The notes: generated from the letters alone by a model not told the origin. A stretch of 64,000 nucleotides of DNA from Puccinia triticina (GCF_026914185.1 NC_070561.1:1860001-1924000), one strand, 5' to 3'. Counted from the first letter of the stretch, positions 1 through 12,074 are shown. Translations and numbers: made by a program.

Positions 1-1
1 A

Positions 2-2397
2 AAGGATATACCTCATTTCGACCATCGGACGACATCTCGAATTGAATCATCGCATGCTTTTATCAAATCTTATCTCCTGGGCCCCAACAATTCTTTTTCC
101 GCCGTCATCAAGTTAATCACGAATGCGCTTGAAGCTCAATCCCACAAAATCTCCGCGGCGCATCACAAGGAGAAGATTAGAAGCCTTCGATCAATAGGGA
201 AGATTTTCTTGCTCTGTCACGGCCGGATCACCCACTTTGCTCTCCGGAAGGCGCAGGATAATCTCAGAGCAAGTGTTGACCTGGAGAATTGGCACAGGTG
301 CAACGGGTGTTACGAAAACCGGATGGGAATTCCTTGTAAGCATACACTCCGGCAGCGCGCAATGGATGGCGAGAAGATACTTCCCAAGGATTTTCATGTC
401 CAGTGGCACATGAAGGTAAGATCTGGGTCTTTTTTTATCTTTTTGTCATGTGGGGGGGCCTTGGATGGCCGGGATTTGTGGACGACTCCCATTTTTCCTG
501 TGACGACTCCCGTTTCTCAGCGGACGACTCCCATTTCTCGGCGGACGACTCCCTTTTACCCCTGCGCGCACCAGGGACAGGAACGACTCCCATTTTCCGT
601 CCGTGCGGCTTGCCAATTGGGATAACGACTCCCAACGACTCCCAAATCCCCCAGCCGCGGAGCCTCGATTGGAAGAACGACTCCCGCCGACTCCCATTCG
701 TCCGGCCATTGCCACCGCCCCTCTGCCACCCCTCCCTCCAATTTTTAACCTCCCCTGCGCCATTCCCTTACTAATTTGAGTCTTTTCATTCCCCCCAGGA
801 TCTACATGCTCTTGGCACCAACGCTGATCTCGCCCAAATCGAGCAAGTCGACCGGATCCGCGAAAGGCTCCTGCAGATGAATCCCGCACAGATGGCGGCC
901 CAGTTACAAGCTATCAACAGCCTATTGGAAGGCTCTGGAACCGTCGTGACGATCCAGGAACCAACACAAGCTCAGACCACCCGTGGACGTCCAAAAGGCG
1001 CGCCAAACAAACCGAAAACTACGAAAAGGGACCCCTCCGCCTTCGAACACGTTGAAAATAAAAGGAAGAATGAAGAAGGAGCAATGATGAAGTCCAAGAA
1101 ACAGAGGCTAGCGGAAACCAGAAAAGCGGAGAAGGAAGAAATGAAACAAATGAAGAAAGAAGAGAAGGAGCAACAAAAAAGGAAGAAAGAAGAGGAGAAG
1201 AAGAAGAAGCAAGAAGAGAAGAAGAACGAACCAGCGCCCAAGAAGAGGAAACTCCCGGCACGAAAGTCAAAGACCGCCAAGAAAGTCGCTCAGTCTCCTT
1301 CTCCAACTCCTTCTCCGTCGCCGTCTCCATCACCACCACCCTCCTCACCTGCGCTTCCTCCTCCTCCGCCGCCGAAAGCCCAAGTCCCAACAAAGCGCTT
1401 CAAACCGGTCCGCGTCGCACCTAAGAAGCCAGCTTCCCCTTCCCCTCCTGTGAACTCCGCCTCGTCTGCCGCCGCCCCTCCGCAGCAACGTACGTCCTGC
1501 GCCGCTGGGAAGATGCGAGCTCCGCCTTCCCCTTCCCCTCCTTTGCAATCAACCTCTTCTGCCCCCGCGCCTCCGCCGCAACGTCCGACCCGCGCCACCG
1601 CTAAGAAGCCAGCCCCACCTTCCGCTCCTGCTCAATCAACCTCGTCTGCCCCCGCCCCTCCGCCAAAATCTAGCCGGGTACCTCCGCCGCGAGCCGCGCG
1701 AGCCACGCGAGTCCCTCCACCGCCAACAGCTCCAGTCCCTCCACCACCAACAGCACCTGTTCCCCCACCCCCATCCGAAGAACCAGTTGACCGACCGAAT
1801 TGGCTCAATCAACTCCCAGTCATCATCAGATCCTCGGTCAAGCGGATACTTGATGTCAAGTCAGATGGCCATTGTGGATTCCGCGCGGTGGCATGGTGCT
1901 TGGGGAATGGTCAGGGCGCTTGGAGTGCAGTCCGAGAAGCTCTAGCCGACGAAATCAGCAAACAAGGCGAGTGGTACGTGAAGTTGGGACATTTTCACAA
2001 CATCAAGTCGACTCTGGCCAGAATAAACTTTTCCGGTACCAAAGGTTGCGGTATGGCTCATTGGATGGCGATGCCCTCCTCCGGCGAAGCACTGGCCAAC
2101 ACTTTCCAACAGCCAGTTTTTTATTTCACTGAAGAGTGGTCTCAAACTTTCCTTCCCTCCTTCTGCCCTCCTAACCAAAACCCCCCAATCTTCTTGGCTT
2201 TCATCCGGCGACTTGATCACTTTGTGGCTCTAGAACTATCCTCCCCTGACGTCTTCCCTGCCCCTTCCCTACAAAAGAGCTGGAAGCTAAATGCCAACCC
2301 AGAGGCACGAGGTTGGGAGGCAAGATACTCTGATTGTTTTGCTCAAACAGGTGGAAGAAAGCTCCTCTTTCCTGATAAGAGTGGTAAATTTTACTAG
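2..2397 (+). CDS. MULE-type transposase C-terminus with SWIM zinc finger fused to OTU protease (5' partial)
   Basis: Two exons, 2-415 and 799-2397, join in phase 0 across an intron 416-798 (GTAAGA donor, CCCCAG acceptor). The first exon enters from outside the window and ends in a SWIM-like zinc finger (Cys codons at 299 and 308, then GIPCKH), the usual C-terminal module of Mutator-like transposases. The second exon has a Lys/Glu-rich stretch, a long Pro/Ser/Ala-rich linker and an OTU-like cysteine protease domain. The OTU Cys motif DGHCGF is at about 1864-1881 (Cys codon 1873) and the partner His lies in DHFVAL (2218). The stop is TAG at 2395. SWIM-OTU fusions of this type occur in transposon-derived fungal proteins; the protease role is inferred from the motifs. 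Whether the gene still moves cannot be seen because the 5' end is missing. Confidence 0.75.
478..695. repeat. GACGACTCCC motif cluster inside the intron
   Basis: About nine copies of a GACGACTCCC or AACGACTCCC motif lie at irregular spacing (roughly 20-50 bp), all in the same orientation, inside the MULE-OTU intron. The same motif returns at 3087-3235. Open frames across this intron come from the repeat and are not likely to be coding. Confidence 0.75.
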
Positions 2398-2594
2398 TAT
2401 TTCCATTTGTAGTTTTCATGTATTGGTGGTTGTTCTAGTCTTTTTTGAATAAATATTGTTATTATTCCTCTCTAGTATTTTTTGAATAAACACTTTTTAT
2501 ATTTTCTTTTCCTCATTATTTCTGGCAGCTCTGAGAGTTTGTGTCATCAAACATGAGGTACAAATTGTGCGCTGGTAGGGAGCATGTCTATTGT

Positions 2595-2975
2595 GGAGCT
2601 GCACCCCTCATATCTCATGTTCTGATGGCATACTAATGCCACAAACCTTATAGCGCAGAGGAGTTACAGTCTTGAAATATCCCTGAAAATTTTAGACTGT
2701 TTGGTTGTGTAACACAAAAGTTAAACAGTTAGCAGTCATTTCCTACTGAGCATTTGGCACGCCCCTTATGTGTCATGTTCTGATGGAAAAATAATGCCAG
2801 AAATTTTATATCACAGAGTTTATGCAGTCTTAAGATATCCCTGAAATTTGTGGACATTTTGGGTGTGTAACACAAAAGTTACACAGTCAGCAGTTATTTT
2901 CCTACTAATTTTGGCGCACATCCCTTATATCTCATTTTCTGATGGGACAATACTGCTGAAACTTTCAGTATTGTC
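2595..2975. repeat. tandem repeat, about 157-bp period, 2.4 copies
   Basis: The phrase CTCATATCTCATGTTCTGATGG recurs in diverged form near 2607, 2763 and 2921. The intervening sequence is also alike, including GTGTAACACAAAAGTTA. It lies 3' of the MULE-OTU stop. Subterminal tandem repeats are common in Mutator-like elements, so it may be part of that element's 3' end; this is inference. Confidence 0.65.
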
Positions 2976-3083
2976 TTTTTGTGTATGTTTCTCTGTGCTA
3001 TCAAATTTTTATGGCTCTAGTACTTGGAACAAAAAAGCTATACATATTAAAAATAATAAAAAATAATACGAAAAATTAGTGGG

Positions 3084-3241
3084 GACGACTCCCAAAAAAT
3101 AATTTTTTTGGGTCGACGACTCCCAAAAAAGCCGTACCCAAAAAAAGGGTCTAGGTCGACGTCCAGCGCTGGTCGAAAAATAGTCGCGCGGACGTATGGG
3201 AGTCGTTTTCCCAAAACTTGGGAGTCGTTTTTCCAAGACCC
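3084..3241. repeat. inverted GACGACTCCC element
   Basis: Two copies of GACGACTCCCAAAAAA lie at the left (about 3087 and 3116) and two reverse copies, GGGAGTCGTTTT, at the right (about 3199 and 3220). The centre is palindromic (GGTCGACGTCCAGCGCTGG). It directly abuts the truncated left end of the Gypsy I 5' LTR, so it marks either an insertion or a deletion junction. Confidence 0.6.
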
Positions 3242-4166
3242 TAAATTATTATTGCAGATTCAGATTCCTCATCATAAATTAAGGGGGGTCACCCACTCAA
3301 AGTACCCCCTTATTCCTATTCCTTCATGTACTAATTGTATAAATAAGAATTGGCCACAGAAAGCGCCCAAAATTAGTATTACATACATAAACTTAGTAAA
3401 CAAACAGTGTACATAAAATTAAACTGTTATACATTAATGAGTAATATTACTCGTGTAAAAATACCCTGTGAAAGTATTATGTAGACTTCTACAGAAGCTC
3501 TTTCACATGACAATTGGTTATAAATATGTCATGTGACAGAGTCAGGGAAATTAGTCTATTTTAATACAATTAAAATACCCACAGCCAAGCCCTTTTCACG
3601 GCTACAACCCAGGATACTCCCATAGGGAGAAAAGGACTCAGTGTTTACGCCCACTGAAGTCCCCTCTATAAATAGAGGTCTATTTGGCCCTCAGGAAAAG
3701 ATCCCCCAGACGATTCACCACCCATAAACTGTAAGTTGCCGTGAATATTCTCCTCTGCTACAGAAGTAGCCACTTTTCCTTATAAACCATCCCCAGCACG
3801 TAAAATCCACTGGATTAAACCCTTTAAATCATCAAAAATCCCTTATTAGCATATTTAAAGCTTTATCCTTATAAGTAGTTGCCGTAAGACCACCGCCTCT
3901 GTCAAGCAGCCAATCAGTTTAAGCGCTTACCACCTACTTTTCCGCCAAATTAATTCCCTGTAATTAATAATTACATATTATTAATTACATAATTAATTCC
4001 TCCTCTGTTACAGAGTGTAAAAACCCTTGTAGTGGCCATATTTGCCACGTAACAAGCTTGGTAATTTAAATTACCAGTGTTTATATCAGCACAGTTATAG
4101 TGCTAGGGCCCATAAACCCTTATTTTAACGGGTTTTTTGCCCTAAGCTTCATAAACAGAGCTGTCA
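3242..4166 (+). repeat. Gypsy I 5' LTR (5'-truncated)
   Basis: It matches 11150-12074 with two substitutions and ends in TGTCA. A TATA-like TATAAATAGA lies at about 3667. The first 66 bp of the full LTR are absent and the left neighbour is the GACGACTCCC palindrome. Small open frames inside it, such as the one at 4100-4297, are LTR sequence. Confidence 0.92.
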
Positions 4167-4168
4167 TT

Positions 4169-4184
4169 TGGGGGCCTCATCGTG
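4169..4184 (+). promoter_or_regulatory. Gypsy I primer binding site
   Basis: TGGGGGCCTCATCG begins 2 nt after the LTR end, and its TGG would pair with a tRNA CCA tail. I did not identify the primer tRNA. Confidence 0.6.
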
Positions 4185-4453
4185 TTTTTTTACCCAGAGT
4201 ACCTGTCAAGGATAAAACTGACTTTTTGCTGAGTTTTTTCCTTATTTTTAGCAATTATCCCCATAATTTTGCCGTCAGAACTCCAGTTTTTACATAAAAA
4301 ACTAATTAAATCCACTAAACAAGTACAAATTTTTCCTTGTTTTTTGACTTATTGCGCAATAGAGATAAAACCAGTAAAATACACATAAAAAGTACATAAA
4401 CTAAACTATCAAAAAACATATTTCTGCCGTTTTATCCCTATATTTCGACTTTA

Positions 4454-5371
4454 GTGTCTGCTCCCGTGCCAGCCGCTAAACTCGTCGACAACTACCCGGA
4501 TACTACCAAATCCGCCGATCCGAAAACCGCGGCCGAGAAGAAACAAGCCAAGTGCACCGAGTCCCTCCCGCCCGGCTTCTTCCTTAGCCCATACCAAGAG
4601 AAGAAACGACCGCACCCGGCTACGCTACCAGCAAGGATCATAGAACGACAGTTTGACCCGAAGGCCGCGGCACTCAAGCTCCTAGAAGGTTAGTAAAACC
4701 ACAAAATACCGACAAACGACCGAAAAAACAAGACTTCTAACTATCCTTGACCATGGTTGGAACCAGATCAGGAAAGGACCACGCAGCGAACCCTCCCCCC
4801 ACCAAAAGAGGTCGAGGAAGGGGAAGCCGAGGAGGAAGAGCTCGAGGTAGTCACCGAGGAACCCCCTCGAGGTCAGTAGACACACCATCCAAACAAACAC
4901 AAGCCGACGAATCTATACTGACATCGCTCGGCCCAAGTCCTGAACAAAGCGCAGGAGGACGCGATAGCGATCTTCAAAGCGACGAAGGCCGCTTATCTGA
5001 ACGCGAAGAATTACGACGAAATGGACCTACTCAAGTCGTACCTCGAGCAGGTGATCTCATTGTTTCGAGTGGTTCAGAAGTTCCTCCCGTGGAAGGAAAT
5101 CTTGACGAAGCACTCGGACGGCTGGAACCCGTACACGGAGCGCAAACATATCAAGGTCCTCGAGAAGAACAAGCAACCGGCAAAGGAAAGCAAAGAGCGC
5201 GATCCGAAGAAACCATACAAGATTCCAAAAATCGACCGATCCAAATCGGAAGCATTGGGATCAAAGCCAAAACCTTACGAACGGAAGCCGAAGAAAGGCA
5301 AGAACAAATGGAAGGAAACCTTCCGCATGGCCCGAGTCCTCATGGAAGTCAAGGACGCGATCGAGGAATAG
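4454..5371 (+). CDS. spliced GC-rich overlapping frame at the Gypsy I 5' end (putative small Gag-like protein)
   Basis: A frame different from that of the polyprotein is open in three blocks: up to 4688, 4767-4871 and 4938-5371. They join through two candidate introns. Intron 4689-4766 (78 nt) has a GTTAGT donor, a CTAAC branch and a CCAG acceptor. Intron 4872-4937 (66 nt) has a GTCAGT donor, a CTGAC branch and an AAG acceptor. Both joins keep frame. The last block reads as ordinary globular, Lys-rich protein (for example [14 protein letters not shown]), while the polyprotein frame over the same DNA is low-complexity. The start is unsure: a GTG at 4454 opens the visible frame, and an upstream exon or an ATG is possible. 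I recognise no domain. A switch of 5 nt in the acceptor (4766 to 4771) would join the first exon to the polyprotein frame instead. Confidence 0.45.
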
Positions 5372-8300
5372 GTAACGAACTCCCTAATACTCATATAGCG
5401 GTAGCCTCCAAATCGGAGAACAGTAAACCCGATAGTATGCGCGATCAATCTCATAATATTTCCATTATCAACCCCGTCGCTTCATCCTCTACATTGTTTT
5501 CTACTAAAGATCGAAATGTTTCAAATGCTAAAGAACCAGTCCCAATTTCTACTAAAGAACCTCGTACTGATTCTTATCCACATGTTCGTGAGAAATATAG
5601 TACCGATGTTAGTAATCAAGAATCTCATACTATATCCCAAGAAATGAACAATGCTCCTAAGCAAAAAACAAAAAGTGTGCGCCAAGAAGTCCAACGCTTA
5701 AATAAGCAAGGACAAACTAGTACAAAAGAGAGTAAAGAAATCAACAAAAAAGATAAGACAGAAAATCTAGAAGAGCTTATTGATCCTAATGAACCTCTAG
5801 CACGAGTGGAAGATTTCTTTAATCAAATTTTGATTAAAAATATTGAGCACATTGATAGTAAAATCAATTCAATCCACCAGAATGTACATGATAGCGCTTT
5901 TAACATGAAAAACTTAGCAGAAAATGCGGTAGAAAGCGCTAAAGATATTAAAAATATTGTACCAGAGGTCAAGAAAACTACAGGAATCATACAACAAATT
6001 AGCAATATTAAATTGGGACTTGTAGATTATAATAATAAACTACAAAAAGTTACAACAGAAATTCAGAAAAATGCTAAAGAAACTACAGTAATGGCCAAAT
6101 TAAATGCAATACACACTGATATTAACAGATTGGATATTACCAGTAAATTGGACCAATTAAAAATAGATAGTGAGCATGAGTCAGAAAACCGTGAAACTCA
6201 AGATGAAAACATAATTGAGATAATGGACAAAGTTGATAAACTTGAACAACTTATTATACACAATAGTGACAGTATGGCAGATGAAATCATCAAAATTAAC
6301 AATAAGTTTGATGAAATGCAGAGTAAGCTTATGGCCAGCATGGATAACATAGCACAGAAAATTGGCAACAATATACAAGTGCAACCCCAAATCCAGACAC
6401 CATACAAACAAGGAATAAAAGATGTACCACCACATCAACCCAGTAATCCTTTCAGAAGAATGGCAGAAGAGGAAACACCCTTGAGAAAGGAGTACACAGT
6501 ACCACCAACACCATTCTTTAAAGAACAATCATATAATCCAAGTATCCAAACTATGAGGGATAACTCTAAAGATGTACCCAGAATTAAAGACTGGCCATCA
6601 TTTAGAGGTGAAGGAGAATATGACCACCTGGACTTCATTAAAACAATTGATTTGTACCAAGAAGATTTTGAGCTTAGTGATTCCTCAATTACTGGAAGAC
6701 TCAACAGCCTCTTCAAAGGTTGCGCCAAGCGCTGGTTCACAGACTTACGCTCAACCCATGGCAAACAATCTTGGGAATGGTGGAAAGACCAAATCAATAG
6801 TAAATGGGGAAGCCCAGCATGGCGCTTCAAAATTGAAAATAAATTTGATGAGAGCACCTTTGATATTGAAAAGGACAATCCACTTAAATGGGTCATCTCT
6901 CAGAAAGACAGATTGAAAGCCATTTGGCCCAATTTAACAGACAATGAAGTCCACCTGAGAATCCTCAAAAAATGTGGAGGAGATCTAGAGCATGCCATTA
7001 AAAGCAGACTACCCTACAATGCAAGTACAGAAGATATTGTTAACACATTAGAAGACATAACTACACGTACACGCATTGGCAGAAGGTACAAGCCTAAATA
7101 TCAAGGAGATAAAACTGAGAAAACAGAAGAGAAGAAAACTTCTACTTCAAAAGACCAGAGTTATCAAAAGGATAAGAAGTGCTACAACTGTGGAAAAATG
7201 GGCCACACCTCACCCAATTGCCCTCAACCAAAGAAAAACATTAACAATGTTGAAATAGAGGCAGAAGAAACAGCTGAAGAGAAGACTCAATCAGACACAG
7301 AAGAAACACATGATGATGGGTCATCAGTCTCATCAGGGTCTTGTAATATGATCAACATAGACATAGAAATGGCTGAAGCTGAAACAGAGTACAACTTACC
7401 ACAAGCATGGCATCCTGGACAACCTATAGGAAATATACAGGAAGCTAGACTGATGAAAACTAAACCTACAAGAGGAAAAGGCTACACAGCTGGTAAAACC
7501 AACATTACACATATACTGTTTAATGGTAGAGAAGCTGAAATGTTACTTGACAGTGGTGCATATTGCTCAGTAGTACCTGAGACATACTTGAGAAAATTAT
7601 GCCCAGAATACAAAGACATTCTTCTACCACTAGGAAAAGTAAAGATAAACAGTGCCAGTAGTACCATGAAACCAATAGGAGTATTTGAATGCCCCATAAT
7701 AATTCCTCACCCAACAGGATCAGTCAGAATGACAGTGGAGTTCATTGTAATAGAGGATGCAGTAAGTAAACACTTCATCCTAGGAAATGATTACTTAAAT
7801 ATCTATGGCTTTGACATAACCAATAGCAGAGAAAGATACTTCACTATTGGGAATGACAATAAAAAGAAGAAATTCATATTTAAATCCAAAGAGCCTTTAC
7901 CTGTAGAACAAGTAGAAATACATGATGAAGAGAAGGAGAGATTTGGAAGAGAACAACTAGCAGAAGCTAATTTTAATGATAAACTGAGTGTAGATCAACT
8001 ACTACAGTTACGCAACATGCTGTACAGGAACAAGACTGCATTTGCATCAGATAAAGAACCACTAGGAGCAGTCATAGGCCATGAAGTGGACATAACATTA
8101 AACATTGAGCGCCCCTACCCACCTTTACTAAGAAGACCAGCTTATCCAGCAAGTCCCAGAGCAAGGGAAGAGCTTGCCAAACACCTGGATGAACTAGTAA
8201 GGCTCAATGTACTCAGGAAAGTAGGGCATAATGAAGAAGTGGAAATAACCACACCAGTAATTATAACCTACCATAATGGTAAATCACGCATGGTAGGAGA

Positions 8301-10536
8301 TTTCCGTGCACTGAACACCTACACAGTCCCAGAAAGATATCCTATACCAAGAATACAGGAGACTCTGACTAACCTAGCTAAAGCTAAATACATTACAAGT
8401 ATGGATGCTTTGAAAGGATTTCATCAGAATGTAGTGACAGAACGTGCAAGAAAATACCTGAGAATCATAACACATAAAGGAGTTTATGAGTACCTTAGAA
8501 TGCCTTTTGGAATCAAAAATGCCCCATCACATTTCCAAAGAATGATGAATACCATCTTCTGTGAAGAACTTGGACTGGGATGGCTAATTATATACATAGA
8601 TGACATAATCATATGCTCTGAGACTTGGGGAGACCATATGAGCAGGATAGAATTAGTTCTGACAAAGATAATTAATGTAAATATGAAAATCTCCCTAAAG
8701 AAATGTGCATTTGGATTTGCAGAAATTAAAGCACTAGGACACGTGGTTTCAGGACTAGCATTATGCATAGACCAGAATAAAGTAGCAGCAGTGTTACAGA
8801 AACCAGCACCTACAAATAAAAAAGAAATGCAAAGCTTTCTTGGGTTTGCCAGCTACTACAGACAACACCTAGAAGGCTATGCAGCTATGGCCAGAAGCTT
8901 GTATGAAATAGCATCCAATGATACAGCCTTTGAAATGACCACAGAAAGACACATGGCATTTAATAGAATAAGAGAACATCTGACCAGAGCACCACTATTA
9001 CTAATGCCAGACTTTGAGAAACCATTTGTGTTATATGTGGATGCCTCAATGGAAGGACTAGGAGCAGCCCTCCACCAACTACAAATTATCAATGATAAAC
9101 CAGTAGAGGGTCCCATTTGTTTCATATCCAGACAACTTAAGAAGACTGAGGCACGCTATGGAGCAAGTCAACTGGAATGCCTATGCCTAGTTTGGGCACT
9201 AGAGAAACTCCACTACTATCTAGATGGAAGTGTGTTTGATGTAATTACAGACTGCATTGCACTAAAATCACTCATCAATATGAAAACCTCTAACAGGAAT
9301 ATGCTTAGATGGCAGATATCCATTCAAGTGTACAGAGGTAACATGACAATAATTCACAAAGAAGGGAGATTGCACAAAAATGCAGATGGACTTTCTAGAT
9401 GGTCTCTACCAAACACACCAGACAATCCAGCCTGGGCGCCTGAAGACCCAGATGAACTGCCAATCATGGGAATTAGCATCACTGAACTAGAAGATGAATT
9501 CTTTGAAGAAATCAGAAATAGTTATAAACAAGACAAGAACTGTACATTACTAGTACAAATATTGTCCAAAACAGATTCAAAGGATGATGACCTGATTGCA
9601 GCATTAGACACAGCATGGAAAAAATCATACCAAGAGGGAAGATTCCACATGTTTGACGGAATCATCTATCACAGATCCAAACATACATGTGTACTAACTG
9701 TAATGGACAGAGTATTGATCAATACACTACTACATGAATGCCATGACAGTACATCATCAGGCCACCTATCTTCAGACAGAACAGAAGACAGGGTAAGGAA
9801 TCTAGCATGGTGGCCAACATGGCAACAAGATGTAGAAACATACTGTACTACATGTGAAAGATGCCAGAGAGCAAACAAAGCAACAGGCAAGAGGTTTGGA
9901 CACATGATAAAAATAGAAGAACCCACCAGACCATGGGAAACAGTTAACATGGACTGGGTCACAGGATTACCACCTGGAGGAAAGAAAAACTATAATGCAT
10001 GTCTAGTTATTGTAGACAGATTTAGTAAAACACCCATATTCCTACCATGCCACAAAGATGATACAGCTATGGACACAGCCATAATGATTTGGCAGCAAGT
10101 GATTTCATGGACAGGACTGTTCAAAAACATCATCAGTGACAGAGACCCCAAGTTCACATCAGATCTATGGAGAGGACTGTACCGCCTATTTGGTACTAAA
10201 CTCTCCTTCTCAACAGCATACCATCCACAAACAGATGGGCTAGCAGAAAGAATGATTCAGACTTTAGAAGACATGCTAAGGAGATTCTGTGCCTATGGAT
10301 TAGAGTTTAAAGACTCTGACGGATTTACCCATGACTGGGTCACACTATTACCAGCCTTGGAACTAGCCTACAGGACATCAACCCATGCATCAACAGGGAA
10401 AACACCAGCTATTCTAGAAAAAGGATGGAACCCCAGACTACCACAAGACAGCCTGAAAAAGGACTTGGTAGAAGTACATCCCACAGCAGCAAGCTTTAAA
10501 AATATGCTGGACAAAGCCAGAAAACACGCTCAATAA
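4753..10536 (+). CDS. Gypsy I Gag-Pol polyprotein (1927 codons, stops before the chromodomain)
   Basis: From ATG 4753 the order is: a low-complexity, then coiled-coil-like N-terminal region (about residues 1-600); a Ty3-type Gag domain (about 610-780); a CCHC zinc knuckle [14 protein letters not shown] (about 809-823); aspartic protease with DSGA (Asp about 933); reverse transcriptase with YIDD (Asp 1283-1284); RNase H (Asp about 1430); integrase HHCC zinc-binding region near 1660-1705; and the integrase core with Asp 1734, Asp 1796 and Glu 1832, which gives the classical 35-residue D-E spacing. All catalytic residues I can check are present. It ends at TAA 10534-10536, but the same frame reopens at once and encodes the missing C-terminus (10540-11046). 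This copy therefore looks almost intact, with a single CAA-to-TAA-type nonsense as the simplest reading. Confidence 0.93.
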   Translation: MVGTRSGKDHAANPPPTKRGRGRGSRGGRARGSHRGTPSRSVDTPSKQTQADESILTSLGPSPEQSAGGRDSDLQSDEGRLSEREELRRNGPTQVVPRAGDLIVSSGSEVPPVEGNLDEALGRLEPVHGAQTYQGPREEQATGKGKQRARSEETIQDSKNRPIQIGSIGIKAKTLRTEAEERQEQMEGNLPHGPSPHGSQGRDRGIGNELPNTHIAVASKSENSKPDSMRDQSHNISIINPVASSSTLFSTKDRNVSNAKEPVPISTKEPRTDSYPHVREKYSTDVSNQESHTISQEMNNAPKQKTKSVRQEVQRLNKQGQTSTKESKEINKKDKTENLEELIDPNEPLARVEDFFNQILIKNIEHIDSKINSIHQNVHDSAFNMKNLAENAVESAKDIKNIVPEVKKTTGIIQQISNIKLGLVDYNNKLQKVTTEIQKNAKETTVMAKLNAIHTDINRLDITSKLDQLKIDSEHESENRETQDENIIEIMDKVDKLEQLIIHNSDSMADEIIKINNKFDEMQSKLMASMDNIAQKIGNNIQVQPQIQTPYKQGIKDVPPHQPSNPFRRMAEEETPLRKEYTVPPTPFFKEQSYNPSIQTMRDNSKDVPRIKDWPSFRGEGEYDHLDFIKTIDLYQEDFELSDSSITGRLNSLFKGCAKRWFTDLRSTHGKQSWEWWKDQINSKWGSPAWRFKIENKFDESTFDIEKDNPLKWVISQKDRLKAIWPNLTDNEVHLRILKKCGGDLEHAIKSRLPYNASTEDIVNTLEDITTRTRIGRRYKPKYQGDKTEKTEEKKTSTSKDQSYQKDKKCYNCGKMGHTSPNCPQPKKNINNVEIEAEETAEEKTQSDTEETHDDGSSVSSGSCNMINIDIEMAEAETEYNLPQAWHPGQPIGNIQEARLMKTKPTRGKGYTAGKTNITHILFNGREAEMLLDSGAYCSVVPETYLRKLCPEYKDILLPLGKVKINSASSTMKPIGVFECPIIIPHPTGSVRMTVEFIVIEDAVSKHFILGNDYLNIYGFDITNSRERYFTIGNDNKKKKFIFKSKEPLPVEQVEIHDEEKERFGREQLAEANFNDKLSVDQLLQLRNMLYRNKTAFASDKEPLGAVIGHEVDITLNIERPYPPLLRRPAYPASPRAREELAKHLDELVRLNVLRKVGHNEEVEITTPVIITYHNGKSRMVGDFRALNTYTVPERYPIPRIQETLTNLAKAKYITSMDALKGFHQNVVTERARKYLRIITHKGVYEYLRMPFGIKNAPSHFQRMMNTIFCEELGLGWLIIYIDDIIICSETWGDHMSRIELVLTKIINVNMKISLKKCAFGFAEIKALGHVVSGLALCIDQNKVAAVLQKPAPTNKKEMQSFLGFASYYRQHLEGYAAMARSLYEIASNDTAFEMTTERHMAFNRIREHLTRAPLLLMPDFEKPFVLYVDASMEGLGAALHQLQIINDKPVEGPICFISRQLKKTEARYGASQLECLCLVWALEKLHYYLDGSVFDVITDCIALKSLINMKTSNRNMLRWQISIQVYRGNMTIIHKEGRLHKNADGLSRWSLPNTPDNPAWAPEDPDELPIMGISITELEDEFFEEIRNSYKQDKNCTLLVQILSKTDSKDDDLIAALDTAWKKSYQEGRFHMFDGIIYHRSKHTCVLTVMDRVLINTLLHECHDSTSSGHLSSDRTEDRVRNLAWWPTWQQDVETYCTTCERCQRANKATGKRFGHMIKIEEPTRPWETVNMDWVTGLPPGGKKNYNACLVIVDRFSKTPIFLPCHKDDTAMDTAIMIWQQVISWTGLFKNIISDRDPKFTSDLWRGLYRLFGTKLSFSTAYHPQTDGLAERMIQTLEDMLRRFCAYGLEFKDSDGFTHDWVTLLPALELAYRTSTHASTGKTPAILEKGWNPRLPQDSLKKDLVEVHPTAASFKNMLDKARKHAQ

Positions 10537-10539
10537 AGC

Positions 10540-11046
10540 ATGGACAATGCATTTGAATACAGCAAAGAAAAATGGGACAAAAAGCATAAAGTACCCAGTT
10601 TCAAAATAGGAGATTTAGTATTAATATCAACCACAAACTTTACTAATATTAAAGGACCTAAGAAACTGAGGAATGCATTTGTAGGACCATTTGTAGTCAA
10701 AGCATTACACGGACCAAATGCAGTAGAAGTAGAACTATATGGAGAATTAGAAAAGAAACATCCTACATTCCCAGTAAGCTTACTAAAACACTATAATGAA
10801 TCAGATGCTGAATTATTCCCCTTAAGCAAGGAAATACCTGAAGCAGAAGTACCTCCACTTGAAGAGTCAGAGGAGAAGAAAATTCATAAGATCTTGAAAG
10901 ACAAAAAGATCAGAGGAGAGAAAGATAAGTTATACCTTGTCAGATACAGGAACCCAATTCATGAAGATGAGTGGCTACCAGAAAATGACATTAAAGATGC
11001 GGATAAATATCTAAGAAGATTCAAGAACTCTAAACACAAAGATTAA
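10540..11046 (+). CDS. Gypsy I integr­ase C-terminus with chromodomain (continuation after in-frame stop)
   Basis: This has the same reading frame as the polyprotein and is separated from it only by TAA. The 168-residue segment has the SH3-like GDLVLIS...GPFVV region that follows gypsy integrases, then a chromodomain-like end (KIHKILKDK, YLVRYRN, EWLPENDI). Integrase chromodomains of chromoviruses direct insertion to chromatin marks; that role is family knowledge. An ATG at 10543 could restart translation, but separate expression of this tail would not normally serve the integrase, so the break is probably inactivating unless it is read through. Confidence 0.85.
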   Translation: MDNAFEYSKEKWDKKHKVPSFKIGDLVLISTTNFTNIKGPKKLRNAFVGPFVVKALHGPNAVEVELYGELEKKHPTFPVSLLKHYNESDAELFPLSKEIPEAEVPPLEESEEKKIHKILKDKKIRGEKDKLYLVRYRNPIHEDEWLPENDIKDADKYLRRFKNSKHKD

Positions 11047-11071
11047 ATTATTTCAGAATTTAACCTTTTTT

Positions 11072-11083
11072 AGAGGGGGCGAG
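11072..11083 (+). promoter_or_regulatory. Gypsy I polypurine tract
   Basis: AGAGGGGGCGAG lies immediately upstream of the 3' LTR, the usual position of the plus-strand primer. Confidence 0.75.
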
Positions 11084-12074
11084 TGTCAGCCTTAGAGATA
11101 CAACAAGTATCCAAAAGACTGCAATAACTTAATAAATAATAATAATTATTAAATTATTATTGCAGATTCAGATTCCTCATCATAAATTAAGGGGGGTCAC
11201 CCACTCAAAGTACCCCCTTATTCCTATTCCTTCATGTACTAATTGTATAAATAAGAATTGGCCACAGAAAGCGCCCAAAATTAGTATTACATACATAAAC
11301 TTAGTAAACAAACAGTGTACATAAAATTAAACTGTTATACATTAATGAGTAATATTACTCGTGTAAAAATACCCTGTGAAAGTATTATGTAGACTTCTAC
11401 AGAAGCTCTTTCACATGACAATTGGTTATAAATATGTCATGTGACAGAGTCAGGGAAATTAGTCTATTTTAATACAATTAAAATACCCACAGCCAAGCCC
11501 TTTTCACGGCTACAACCCAGGATACTCCCATAGGGAGAAAAGGACTCAGTGTTTACGCCCACTGAAGTCCCCTCTATAAATAGAGGTCTATTTGGCCCTC
11601 AGGAAAAGATCCCCCAGACGATTCACCGCCCATAAACTGTAAGTTGCCGTGAATATTCTCCTCTGCTACAGAAGTAGCCACTTTTCCTTATAAACCATCC
11701 CCAGCACGTAAAATCCACTGGATTAAACCCTTTAAATCATCAAAAATCCCTTATTAGCATATTTAAAGCTTTATCCTTATAAGTAGTTGCCGTAAGACCA
11801 CCGCCTCTGTCAAGCAGCCAATCAGTTTAAGCGCTTACCACCTACTTTTCCGCCAAATTAATTCCCTGTAATTAATAATTACATATTATTAATTACATAA
11901 TTAATTCCTCCTCTGTTACAGAGTGTAAAAACCCTTGTAGTGGCCATATTTGCCACGTAACAAGCTTGGTAATTTAAATTACCAGTGTTTATATCAGCAC
12001 AGTTATAGTGCTAGGGCCCATAAACCCTTATTTTAACGGGTTTTTTGCCCTAAGCTTCACAAACAGAGCTGTCA
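11084..12074 (+). repeat. Gypsy I 3' LTR (full length, 991 bp)
   Basis: It starts TGTCAGCC and ends AGCTGTCA. It is complete and gives the true left end that the 5' copy lacks. Non-LTR sequence begins at 12075. Confidence 0.93.

Larger units (their letters stand above)
3242..12074 (+). mobile_element. Gypsy I: chromodomain Ty3/gypsy LTR retrotransposon, 5' LTR truncated
   Basis: Near-identical LTRs flank a gag-protease-RT-RNase H-integrase-chromodomain unit. The 5' LTR (3242-4166) lacks the first 66 bp of the 3' LTR (11084-12074). Over the shared 925 bp I count two differences (near 3725 and 4152), so the insertion is young. The internal region starts with a primer binding site and ends with a purine tract. 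Internal composition is two-part: 4450-5380 is GC-rich, while 5400-11046 is A-rich. The frame is broken by one TAA just before the chromodomain section. Because the left LTR end is missing, no target duplication can be read. Confidence 0.93.

Noticed and set aside
403..774. Proteins in the MULE-OTU intron
   Set aside because: Open frames arise from GACGACTCCC repeats; exon phase and splice sites fit removal.
1019..1598. Minus-strand Ser/Phe- and Gly-rich ORFs opposite the Lys/Pro-rich linker of the OTU protein
   Set aside because: Mirror images of biased codons on the plus strand.
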